Shown one piece after another: positions 29,959-40,235 of a stretch of 64,000 nucleotides of DNA. Each line of letters opens with the position of its first letter. The first letter of the stretch is position 1. Position numbers and translations under genes: made by a program. The notes below the pieces were generated by a model. The model saw only the letters and a list, made by a program, of their open reading frames with translations, was not told where the DNA came from and did not search any database. The DNA is from Plasmodium malariae (taxonomy: Eukaryota; Apicomplexa; Aconoidasida; Haemosporida; Plasmodiidae): assembly GCF_900090045.1 (NCBI RefSeq), contig NC_041784.1, positions 410,501-474,500 of the forward strand, written 5' to 3'.

Positions 29959-30496
29959 AGTTAAACTATAAAAAATATAATTTTTCATGTCCTAAACTTT
30001 ATTTAATTAATCTCATTATACATCAATTATATAAGTAAAAAAAAGGGTTATCCCGTTAATGTTTTTCTCTGCTTTGTGTAAGAGGTAAAGTGTAGCGTTA
30101 GAAATGCCATAACCACATGTACATGTATACATATATATATACATTAGCAGGTATGTACATGCGCAAACATGTTGAAACTTTTAACAGTTTTGATTACATG
30201 GTAGTGGACTTGCTTCACAGCAATAAAAATTATTCTTTGGATAAAGATTTATAGTGAAAAAATAAGAAAAACGTTCTAATTTTTTTTAGTTTAGCTTTAT
30301 GCATGTCTCAGTTGCTAAAATGCAAATGATAAACCACACTTCATTCTATTTGAAAATGTGTTTTAAATTTATGAATCATTCATTTAATTAGAGTAATTAC
30401 GAATTTTTTATAATATTATATATTGATATTGCAGTATACATATGTTAATAATTTCTAGTAATTCTTAGTGAACATGTAGATATATATTCCAAATTG

Positions 30497-30558
<62 letters not shown>

Positions 30559-30651
30559 GTGTCCATGAGTACTTATTAACTCTTATGTTTTTCTGTGCTT
30601 TAGTGTAGCCATGATACGCTTGTTAACAGTGGCTATTTGCTGAATAATCCA

Positions 30652-30682
<31 letters not shown>

Positions 30683-31030
30683 GCCTGTCCATGTCAGAAA
30701 ATTTTTTTTAAATTATGTGAATATGATACAAATAATAATTAGCGATAACGTAATGGTATGCGGAAAAATAATTTTTTTTTAAGCAAAATTAATATATATT
30801 GTAATTTGTTATGAAGGAGTATGCATGTTCATTCCTGCATCCCCTTCTGTAGATTTGTATTTTAAAAAATAGTGTTAATGTCAGATACTATGAAGACGCC
30901 TTGAACTTACTAAAATTTTTCTCCCATGTTAAAAATAATATGAGCAAACAGATTTTATTAAAAAGAACAGTAAAGCGCCCCATCACAGTTAAGGGCATAC
31001 TATATATATATATATTTAATACATTGTTTA

Positions 31031-31213
31031 TTATTTCTTTTCTTTTCCTATCCTTTTTATTTTATTTTTTTTGAGCCATAATGACTCTCTTCCGGTATAA
31101 TAACCCACAGATGTAAATTCGTTACGCTCTTTGTAAAACACAAATTTGTTAGAATGTTTAAAAGGAGGGGATTCCTCTATTTTGTTATGACATATACATA
31201 TATATACATGCAT
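31031..31213 (-). other. Possible small exon or gene remnant, unknown
   Basis: A 60-codon minus-strand open frame whose last ~50 residues (from HNKIEESPPF to the stop) are of balanced composition and end in a basic tail. This is unlike the Tyr/Ile/His translations around it. Its start lies in a (TA)-like repeat, so a true coding unit would need an upstream exon; a possible acceptor (AAAATAG) lies at the junction. Upstream on the same strand, at about 31340-31445, another frame reads as a strongly hydrophobic segment, but I found no clean splice join. It could be a short gene or chance. Confidence 0.25.
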
Positions 31214-31814
31214 ATATCAACCAATGAATGGAAAAATTTGATTCTTATTCCTTGTTTTTCACCCTTTCCTATATTACGAAAAGAGCATTAAAACAAAAAA
31301 TATACATGCACACGCTCGCAAAAAAAAAGGTACATATGTACATGCGGTACAAAAAAATAAAAGGAATAAGAACAGTAACAATTCCAATAGCAGTTACAAT
31401 AACAATAATAATAATAATAAATGCAAGCACAATAACAGGAAAAAGTAATATATTAATTCAAATAAAGGGGCGACTGAAGGAGTGGAACAAGCAACATAAT
31501 ATATGTTTTCTAAGCTCAGTCAGTCAGTGGACGGACTTGGTCAAAACGTGTTAACTTGTTCGCCATATAATATATGAACAAAAATGTACTTTTTGCCAAT
31601 GTACAATGTAACTTGTAGTGTCTACAATAAGCTTAATACTATTTAATAGCAGCTGTGTAATAATACAACATTTCATTCATTCGTTAAAAGTACACACGTA
31701 TGAGTAAAAAGCAGAAAACACTTCAAACATATAAAATTAATAAAACTCTTGTTCAACTGATTAAGCAGGAAAGAAACTAGGCGTTTAAGCCTTAATGTGT
31801 TCGTAAATAGTTAC

Positions 31815-34691
31815 TCATGGGGCCCCTCCTTTTGAAGCATCGTTTTCTATCGGTATATTAACGTTTACATTTTTCACCTTGTTCTTCCCTTTAGTATATA
31901 CCCTCTGATCTGCAGGATTAAATCCTCTCTCTGGTGCACCAATAAGGGCCCAAGAAGGTGTTTCTAAACAATAATCAATTGCAGTAAAATCTTTTTTTTC
32001 CTTAACAAGGAGATGAAACTTTTCGTAGTTAATCCAAGTACACCATTTATTATTTATTTTAAAAACTCGTTTTGCTATTAATATACTACAAGAGTGTTTA
32101 TGCTCACATGTTATTTCATATATGTCAGATAAAACCTGTTTCGAGTTTATTAAATGAAAAGCGAACTGATATACCTCTTCATGCCAAGGAATATTTTTCA
32201 TAGTTAACTGATATCCTTCTGACGACCCACAATAAGTTACTGCCTTAATTTCAATAAAATCAGGAGAACCTAATTCTATCAATTTAGAATAACCTAAAAT
32301 TTCTTCACCCATCATATTATACTCTTTAACAAGGGTAAATCTAAATACTGATCTTTCTTTTCTAGTTTTTAAAATTTTTATGCATGTAATATATCTTTCC
32401 CAGTAGTCCTTAAACAAAGGTCTATCAATATTTCTTAAAGCTTCTTTATTTGGTGCATCTATTGATATATATAGTTGTGTTACTTTATGTAATTTCTTTA
32501 ACTCCTCTGGAAACTGAGCATTCGTAACTAGAAATGTTGATATTTTTCTTTTATGTAATTCATCAATTAGTTTATTAATATCTGGATACATTATAGGTTC
32601 ACCAACTAATGATAAAGCACAATGTCTTATATTCATACCGTTAGTAAATCTTTCACTTATTACACTTTGAACTCCTTTTAATTCTTTTATCATACCTTGA
32701 TGTTTCTTGACCGATTGTTCCACAATACTTTCTGCATTATCTTTATTCCATTTCCATTTTGTGCCAACTGGGTTTTTATGATGCCTCCAACAAAATACAC
32801 ACTTATTTGCACAAGCTAAGCTTGGAGTTGCTTCCATACATTGATAAGAAATTATACCATAGAAAGTATGTTTATAACATCCTCCTCTTCCTCTTATATG
32901 GGATTTAGTCCATCTACATAATTTTACTGCACTATGTGATCCTATAATTTTATATCCTTCCTTTGTCAATTTATTTCGCTGATTAATACTTAGCATATCT
33001 TTGGGTTCACCTGATACCAAGTCTTCCATTTCATCTCCACTGCTGCAATTTGTCATTGCTGTTTTGTTACTAGTACCCACGTCTGTGCTGCTACTATATG
33101 AATACTCTTCCCCTTCCCCATTGGACCTACTTTCCGACGATATGATTCTAGTTGATTGTTCACAATTGTTTGAATCGCACTCATCCTGTTGCCTTATGCC
33201 TTTCCGTTTGTTAGCGGCATGCCCACTATTATTTGCATCGCTAGAACAGCCAATGCCAATGCTACTACCACTATTACAAAGACTTGCATTTCCATTATGG
33301 ACTTCATTACCCAAACTTCCTTCACTGTTCATGCGTTTTTCATCGCAACATATAATGCTTTTGCTTTTTCCACTTCTGCTTTCATTGCCACTGTCAAAGC
33401 TGCACGAACACTGTTCTGTTTTATTATGCAATTTATTTCGTTGTGTTTGGGCTAATGTCTGTGTAAGCATATGTTCTCCTCTATCCACTCCAACTTCTAA
33501 TTCATTTGCTTCTCTTTCTTCCATATTTACTTCCATTCTTTTTCCTTTTTTTTTTTTTTTTTTTTTTCTTTTTAGTTTGTCATCCTGTACACCCTCAAGA
33601 GCTGGTTTTTGCTTACTACTGCAAAAAAAAGAGAAGTAGTACTTTAACGCCATGTATGTTTTATCAATAGAAAGCTGAGCAAGTCTTCCCACTGTAGCAT
33701 AATTAAAACAGTAGAAAAAGATTGACAAACTCAGCATTTTGAACAGATTACATTTCCATTCAGAAATGATTTCTTCGTTATCTTCTTGATTACACAATTT
33801 AAGTGTTCTGTATAGTTTGTTAGCTCCTAATGTGGAAAGAAGTCTGTCACAAGTACTAATAGGAGCACAAAAGTAATTAGTTCCATACTGTTTATTCCCA
33901 AACCCGATAGAGCTATAAAAAATATTTTTCATTAAATTATTTTCTATTTTATTATCTTTAAGTAGGTCTTTTAAGTGTTCCTCTAATTTATAACAATTTT
34001 TTGGAAAAGATCCATAATTAGATGTACTTACAAATAATAATAAAATATTTAAATCATAATATTCTAAATTATCAAAAAAAGAATAATGATCAAACTCGTT
34101 TCCATCTATAAAATCAATGTGAACTGTGCTAATACTTGTCTTAATGTAACAGTCTACGTAATTGGAAAAAACCGTGTCTGATGATGTTTTCACGTTTCGC
34201 CCAAATGCGTCCAACAGATCGTTATTCAGTTCGCTGAGCTGTTTGTCGTTATGCATTCTGTTCTGTTCATTATTCACCACATTCACCACATTCACCACAT
34301 TCCGCACATTCCGCTCAGACCCCTCATCTGTTGTTTCCTTTCGCTTTATTAATAAACCTTTCCCTTCGTTTTTCCTAAGAAGCACTTTTTTCCTTTCCCT
34401 TAAGTACGATCTGAAGTACTCCAGGAGTTCAACCTCCAATTCATTCGTTTCATTCCTTGTGATATTTTCATTTTCACAAGTTATTCTCTTTATTTCTTTA
34501 CAAAATGTAATTATATTTTTAAAAAATTCTATTAATTCGTTTAAAAATTCTTTAGCCCGCTTGTAGCTATTTAAGCTTTCGGAACCGTAAATTATCTTGA
34601 CATTTATTTTTGCTTTTTTCTCATTTGAATAAATTTCGAATATGGTTTTTAAAAGCGCACTATGGTCGGACTTCCCCCCTAGCATTATCAT
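31815..34691 (-). CDS. TYW1: tRNA 4-demethylwyosine synthase (flavodoxin + radical SAM)
   Basis: Forms the tricyclic 4-demethylwyosine base (imG-14) from 1-methylguanosine-37 of tRNA-Phe and pyruvate, using SAM, an Fe-S cluster and FMN. It works in the cytosol and stabilises reading at Phe codons. 958 residues, one exon. Residues ~30-340 form a flavodoxin-like domain (start KIIYGSES; later FVSTSNYGSFP and FYSSIGFGNKQYG). A low-complexity insert rich in Lys, Ser and Asn spans ~370-575. The radical-SAM domain has the CANKCVFC cluster motif (CxxxCxxC, ~623-630), followed by WRHHKNPVGT and the GEPIMYPDI and TNAQFPEEL segments typical of TYW1. The C-terminus (TAIDYCLETPSWALIGAPERGF) is the usual wyosine-family tail. 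No targeting sequence is seen. Confidence 0.95.
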   Translation of the reverse strand: MIMLGGKSDHSALLKTIFEIYSNEKKAKINVKIIYGSESLNSYKRAKEFLNELIEFFKNIITFCKEIKRITCENENITRNETNELEVELLEYFRSYLRERKKVLLRKNEGKGLLIKRKETTDEGSERNVRNVVNVVNVVNNEQNRMHNDKQLSELNNDLLDAFGRNVKTSSDTVFSNYVDCYIKTSISTVHIDFIDGNEFDHYSFFDNLEYYDLNILLLFVSTSNYGSFPKNCYKLEEHLKDLLKDNKIENNLMKNIFYSSIGFGNKQYGTNYFCAPISTCDRLLSTLGANKLYRTLKLCNQEDNEEIISEWKCNLFKMLSLSIFFYCFNYATVGRLAQLSIDKTYMALKYYFSFFCSSKQKPALEGVQDDKLKRKKKKKKKGKRMEVNMEEREANELEVGVDRGEHMLTQTLAQTQRNKLHNKTEQCSCSFDSGNESRSGKSKSIICCDEKRMNSEGSLGNEVHNGNASLCNSGSSIGIGCSSDANNSGHAANKRKGIRQQDECDSNNCEQSTRIISSESRSNGEGEEYSYSSSTDVGTSNKTAMTNCSSGDEMEDLVSGEPKDMLSINQRNKLTKEGYKIIGSHSAVKLCRWTKSHIRGRGGCYKHTFYGIISYQCMEATPSLACANKCVFCWRHHKNPVGTKWKWNKDNAESIVEQSVKKHQGMIKELKGVQSVISERFTNGMNIRHCALSLVGEPIMYPDINKLIDELHKRKISTFLVTNAQFPEELKKLHKVTQLYISIDAPNKEALRNIDRPLFKDYWERYITCIKILKTRKERSVFRFTLVKEYNMMGEEILGYSKLIELGSPDFIEIKAVTYCGSSEGYQLTMKNIPWHEEVYQFAFHLINSKQVLSDIYEITCEHKHSCSILIAKRVFKINNKWCTWINYEKFHLLVKEKKDFTAIDYCLETPSWALIGAPERGFNPADQRVYTKGKNKVKNVNVNIPIENDASKGGAP

Positions 34692-35129
34692 ATTGTATTA
34701 TTTTATATTATATTTTTTTTATTTTACCCTTATTATTTTTTTAGTTATTTATTTGTTAATTTTATTTTATTAACTTATTCACTTATATATTTGATTGTAC
34801 ATTTTATAGTGTATTTTATGCTGTATTTTATGGTGTATACTGTTGTACATTTTATTGTACATTTTATTGTACACTTTATTGTACATATCACTGAACATTT
34901 TATCGCATATTGTTTTATTTCTTTTTATTTATCTTTTCCACTTCTTCGTACCTGCCATGTTGTGCTTCCCCTTTTGTTCTACCTCCGGATGTTCTCTTAT
35001 TTGCTACTCCTTAAAATACCCAACGACTTCAGCAACATGGAAGCAACAGAGATTTAGTAAACTCTTGTTATAAAAATTATGTGTAAGGTGCCTATATATA
35101 CGTAATTACTTAATATCACCGCAAGGTAC

Positions 35130-35300
35130 GTAAGTATGTATATATTTATGTATGTATTTATGTATGTATTTATGTATGTATTTATGTATGTATTTATGTA
35201 TGTATTTATGTATGTATTTATGTATGTATTTATGTATGTATTTATGTATGTATTTATGTATGTATTTATGTATGTATTTATGTATGTATTTATATATGTA
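35130..35300. repeat. 12-bp minisatellite (tatgtatgtatt)n
   Basis: About 13 near-perfect copies upstream of TYW1, fading into related tatatgta sequence up to about 35390. It is stop-free on the plus strand (Met-Tyr-Val-Phe repeats) and noncoding. Confidence 0.9.
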
Positions 35301-35635
35301 ATTATATATCTATATATTTATGTATATATTCACGTATGTATTTATTTATGTATTTATGTATATTTTGTTTACGTTTGTTTATATGTATGAATATATATAT
35401 GATCAATTAACCAATTCTTCCCCCTCTCATTATTTTATTCAATATTAAAAATACATATAATGATTACATAACATACTATATTTGAATTACAAAATGTTTT
35501 ATTCTAAGCATACCTTAGGATTTTATCGCTTGATGATTTTATTATTACGTTTATTACGTTTATTATTATTATTATTATTTATTTTCTTCTCACAGAACAG
35601 CTGTCATAATTAATGAGAAGAGCGGATATGTCGAC

Positions 35636-35760
35636 ATATATATATAAGCGTATAAGAACATATATATATAAGCGTATAAGAACATATATATATAAGCGTA
35701 TAAGAACATATATGTATATGCGTATAAGAACATATATGTATATGCGTATAAGAACATATA
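35636..35760. repeat. 24-bp minisatellite (gcgtataagaac + atatatatataa)
   Basis: Five copies with a 24-bp period (gcg at 35648 and 35672, and so on). The last two carry the variant tatgtatat in the second half. It is distinct in sequence from the 24-bp array in the SMC6 intron, although both are built from tata/gcata/cgtata blocks. Confidence 0.9.
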
Positions 35761-36564
35761 CAAAAATCATACATTCATTTAGCAATTACGAGGTAAATCC
35801 AAACATATCATTTTGAAAAAAAAAAAAAAAAAAAAAATGGATATGTTGTGTCATAAAGTGAAACAAAAAGGAAGAGGAAAAAATTGAAGTTTCACAAACT
35901 GCAAAAGTCAGAAAAAAAAAAAAAATAAAATAAAAACAAAATAAATTAAAATAGAATATTTAAAAATAGAACAAATTAAAATAACGTAGAACAAGTTAAA
36001 ATATAATAAATTAAAATATTAATAAAAGAAAAAAAGAGGATGATACGGTTGAAAATATCAGAAAATTAGGACCATCTTAAAACGTATGTGAATGACCAAC
36101 TCTACTTGCAGGTTGACACACGAGTTAACTTGTCGCATACGTAAAGGAAAATTGCAAGAACAACTCAAAGATGATATATGCTTATACGTGATATAATAAA
36201 TAATTATCTTCCAGTTTTAGTAGAATAATTAAAAAGGAATACTGCACATGCTGAGGAACTCCAATAAATATTAGTCTTTAAGTAGTCTTCACAACTCCGC
36301 TGCGTTCTTCTTCTTTTTTTATTCGTTTTATAATAAAAAAGATGGTTAATAATGTACAAAGCATTCAAATTTCTTCGTTTCCAAGGTGCGCGGAGGGAAT
36401 GCTGAATTTATGCGTTTTGGTTTAGCATTTGTTAATCATGCTCTAATTGTTCATGGGTACATACCAACGTTCTCATCTTTCCTTATTAAAATACTCTATA
36501 CATACATTTTTACACCATTGCTGATACATATACCCATATATCTCTATACAAAATTGTAATTACA

Positions 36565-36770
36565 TTAGATGAAGCAAACAACCTGAGCATTTACCCCCAT
36601 AGGCCATTCTATGTACATGCTTTTTTTCGAATTATGTATTTTGATGAATTCTCTATTTCTACAGAAGACACAATTGTTGACTACCTTTTCTTTCCTTTTT
36701 AATTTTTTTAGGTACGTTTCCATTTTTGTTTTCCCTTTTGCATATCTTTCTTTATTTCTTATTATTATAA

Positions 36771-36808
<38 letters not shown>

Positions 36809-37962
36809 AAATCTGTTTGCATATTCGTAGTTTTCTTCCCGTTGTATATCAAAAAAACTGTCCATATTGTTTTCTTCCTAATCTGTATAATAGGGGAAAT
36901 CATTGCCACTCGGATGTAATAGAAGATTTTTTATGGATTAGTTATTAATCTTGTTTAGATTTCCTTTATTCTTTTTTGAATATAGTAGATAATCAAGCAT
37001 TCTACCTTACAATGGATATACTAAATAACCCCAATCTATATCTGAAGAAATGACTAATTCACATTTGTCATTTTACAAATGATAATTTTTACTTTCAATA
37101 CATATGTATAAATCGTTTTTTTGAAAATATTGAAATTCGCAATTCTTGAAGGAACATATATGTAAATTGTTTTTATCACATGTAAGTTTGTCCCTTGTTA
37201 ATTGTATCTTCCTTCTTAAAATGTTTAAATTTACTTGGTCAATCCATACTTTTTCTAAAATTTCATTTTTACTGTTCCATTTCTCACTTAAGCATGGTCT
37301 GCACGCCAATTGTTCATTGAGATTGTAAAAACTTCTACATATAGCATGTGCATATGAATCCCCATAATTTGGAGCTTTCACAGTAGTAATATTTCATCCT
37401 TTGGTATTCACACTGGACAAACTATACTGGACATGCTGGCCATCATAATGGCAATGGGAAGAACAACCGGATGAGCAACCAGAAGAGCAACATCAATAGT
37501 AAACATTACAGTTGCGGCTTCCCTTACAAGTGAGGTTATATTCTGTACCTGTGTGTCTGCATCTAGTGATAGTACCAGTTCCTCCGCTTCTCATTGTGCT
37601 ACAAGTACTCCTATACAAATCAGTAATATTAAAGCGGAATACGGATCTATCTTCTGCTAATGCAAGTAATGAGGCTTCCATATCTAAAAATTGCTCTTGT
37701 GCAGACTTGGGAAAATACACTTATTTTTTTTTTTTTTTTTCCTTTCCATGTATCTTATATAAAACAATACCTTAAAAGGATCATTCTTCTTTCTATCAAT
37801 AGTATCATCAAAGTATTCATATTTGTAAAGGTCTTTCCATAAGACATTATAATTTGAAGCACACACAAATTCTTTATTTATTAAACATTTATTTGTCAAA
37901 ACATCCTTACATGTTAAGAATTTTAATATTTCTTTTATTACACCTGATGAAAAATCGTTCAT
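36565..37962 (-). pseudogene. F-box-like gene, probably broken by in-frame stops
   Basis: The N-terminus (from 37962) has an F-box-type motif: FSSGVIKEILKFLTCKDVLT, then NKCLINKEF and LWKDLYKYEY. It would serve a Cullin-RING ubiquitin ligase. A 65-base intron (37706-37770, AAG|GTATTG to CCCAAG|TCT, phase 0) joins it to a coding stretch (37493-37705) ending at TGA. Coding-like sequence then continues in the same frame through a second TGA and on to 37073 (KAPNYGDSYAHAICRSFYNL, Cys-rich), stops at TAA, and again continues in frame (NDKCELVISSDIDWGYLVYP) to another TAA. A further frame gives a Cys-containing C-terminus at 36565. Stops of all three kinds inside balanced-composition sequence argue for decay. 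An intact alternative with introns GTAAGG...GTGAAAG and GTAAAA...TCTGTAG is phase-compatible, and would remove the stops. I cannot decide without transcripts. Confidence 0.55.
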
Positions 37963-38075
37963 TTATTTGCAAAGAGGAAAAAAAGACTACTGGATATTAT
38001 AAGGCACATATGTGAGTTAATGCCAATGTACTTTGTAGTAAGGCCGAGCACAAAAGTGTGTGATATATATATGTA

Positions 38076-38350
38076 CTTACATATGTGTGTATGTATTTAC
38101 ATGTGTATGTATGTATTTACATGTGTATGTATGTACTTACATGTGTATGTATGTACTTACATGTGGGTGTATGTATTTACATGTGTATGTATGTATTTAC
38201 ATGTGTATGTATGTATTTACATGTGTATGTATGTACTTACATGTATGTGTATGTATTTACATGTGTATGTATGTATTTACATGTGTATGTATGTACTTAC
38301 ATGTATGTGTATGTATTTACATGTGTATGTATGTATTTACATGTGTAAGT
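38076..38350. repeat. 20-bp minisatellite (atgtatttacatgtgtatgt)
   Basis: About 13 imperfect copies upstream of the F-box-like gene, with ta(t/c)ttacatgt(g/a)t variants. It is open in all three plus frames (Met-Tyr-Val-Cys-Leu-His-rich), which generates three overlapping false frames. Confidence 0.9.
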
Positions 38351-39939
38351 ATGTACATGTACTTGTCCCTAAGTGTGATTACAATTATTCATATATTTTT
38401 ATTTATGTATGCCCAAAAATATTTAGGAACACATTCTCTTGGGAAAGCCAACTTTGCCGTTCATAAGCCTATATGTACAAACTTAGATATACAATATATT
38501 TGTTTGCCTCATTTATGTTAAATAAACTCTTACTTATGTGAAAGGAAAAAACATTTCACTGTGCAAATATTCTGATATAATTTTATGTTGTACTGTATTA
38601 TATTGTATCATGTGATGTGTCATATCAAATTTTATCCTTTTCTACGCTTATTGTGAACTTTACCTTAAATTGCTAAGTATTTAGCATTTTTTAAGAAAAA
38701 ACATTCAAATGTATCAAACAAAAAAAAAAAAAAAAATTTTAAATAACATTAATAATAACATTAATAATAACATTAATAATAACATTAATAATAACAGTAA
38801 CAGTAACAGTAATGTTAACATTTCAAGCCAATCGTTTACAAAAAATTGCTGTAAATTTTCATGTATTCCCCCTTCTCTTGGCACTTCAACTGTTTGTGTG
38901 TACTTCCTAAAAAAGTGGAAGGCGTTACACTCAACAGTTACAGCTATAGTTACAGTTACAGAGGTCGTTATTTCTCTTTTATTTTTATTAAAATAAACAA
39001 TGAGCAATTATATTTAAGAGCTTTCCTTAAAAAGATTTATTTTTAGCTATCATATATGACATCAGGACAAAGGATAACATAAAAATAATAATTTTCAAAT
39101 ATTCTTTCGAAAGTTTCAATAAGAGAAATTTACACAAGAGTGTATTTTCATAACAACCGCTTGTTATTTATAAATTTGTTCATTCATTACAAAATTGCTA
39201 GCGGTAAAGTAGTGTACTTAAATATGCATATAAAATTGCACAAACATACGCACACATACGCAAACGCATACATTAGTACGTAAGCATGTGCTATACTTCC
39301 GTATTCTCGTTACAGCATAGTTTCATTCTTATGGAAAATTTTTTTCCCTTCCAAAAGCGCTTTTTATCATTGTTGCACCGGTGGTTAACTTACACATACT
39401 TTTTTAACCTACATGGGCTCATGTGTTAATAATATTCCATTTATTCTTTATTTATTTGATATATCACTGTTTTTCCTTTTCCTTTTCCAAATTTTCACAC
39501 ACTATAGTAACTTGTGTGCCTATTCACAAAACGCTGCAGTGTTTTCTGCATTTTTGAACATGGGGAAATGGAAAAATGATAAAAAAGATTAGTTAAAACA
39601 GTTAATAATAAAAAAGACGGTACGAAATATAAGTTTTAACACTATTCGTTGTTCTCAATGGTATAAAAATTATTCCTAGTAACAATTACATCTCCACTTT
39701 TGATTTACTGAGAAATGAAACAACCTTTTTTATATATGTAAAAAAAATAAAATTTTTCTTTTTTTTTATTCTAGCTATTTTGATAGGATAAGAATAAAAT
39801 AGTTACCTTACATAAAAGATAAAAACTTTGCCGAGTGTTAAAACAACAAATAATTATATATTTGTATAAATATATGTGTATTTTTCGGAGGAACCAAACA
39901 CGAAAAAAGGGAAAAAAAAAAAAGATAAAAAGGAAAAAT

Positions 39940-40235
39940 GGAAAAGGTTAAAAAATGAAAAAAGGAGAAATAAATATGATACTGGAAAAAACGTAAGAAG
40001 GAGAAATAAATATGATACCGGAAAAAACGTAAGAAGGAGAAATAAATATGATACCGGAAAAAAAGTAAAAAGGAGAAATAAATATAATAGATAAAAATAC
40101 CGGAAAAAAAGTAAAAAGGAGAAATAAATATAATACCGGAAAAAAAGTAAAAAGGAGAAATAAATATAATACCGGAAAAAAAGTAAAAAGGAGAAATAAA
40201 TATAATACCGGAAAAAAAGTAAAAAGGAGAAATAA
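39940..40235. repeat. 36-bp minisatellite (ggagaaataaatataatacc + ggaaaaaaagtaaaaa)
   Basis: About eight copies of a 36-bp purine-rich unit, with one interrupted copy near 40080-40105. Three early copies carry tatgatac(c/t) and aacgtaag variants; the later copies are identical. It lies in the divergent region upstream of UFD1. Confidence 0.9.

Larger units (their letters stand above)
23987..31814. other. 7.8-kb gene-poor, extremely A+T-rich region
   Basis: Lies upstream of the zinc-finger gene and downstream of TYW1. It contains (TA)n at 24176-24239, 27171-27211, 27984-28040 and 30500-30553, a gtatgtga array near 24305-24360, an (ATGT)n block at 29750-29955, and very many poly(A)/poly(T) runs. 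By eye, G+C is about 10% over much of 26-29.7 kb. No convincing protein gene is present; a coding-like scrap (31031-31213, minus) and two foldable islands are described separately. Confidence 0.6.
34692..36564. other. Intergenic upstream of TYW1
   Basis: Contains T-rich DNA just upstream of TYW1, a 12-bp array (tatgtatgtatt) at about 35130-35300, a 24-bp array at 35636-35760, poly(A) near 35815-35837, and A-rich DNA to 36060. From 36060 to 36560 composition is less extreme, but I see no open frame worth calling. Confidence 0.6.

Noticed and set aside
29740..29988. HTYI and YVCM repeat proteins
   Set aside because: Readings of the (ATGT)n microsatellite.
33001..33639. Plus-strand frame of 212 residues opposite TYW1
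   Set aside because: Antisense shadow of the low-complexity insert of TYW1.
37493..37705. Selenoprotein explanation for the in-frame TGA codons in the F-box-like gene
   Set aside because: In-frame TAA stops also occur, which selenocysteine insertion cannot explain, and no SECIS-like element was recognised.
38709..38996. Asn-rich 95-residue plus-strand protein
   Set aside because: Starts in poly(A) and an aataacatt array; the remaining part has no support and no splice partners.
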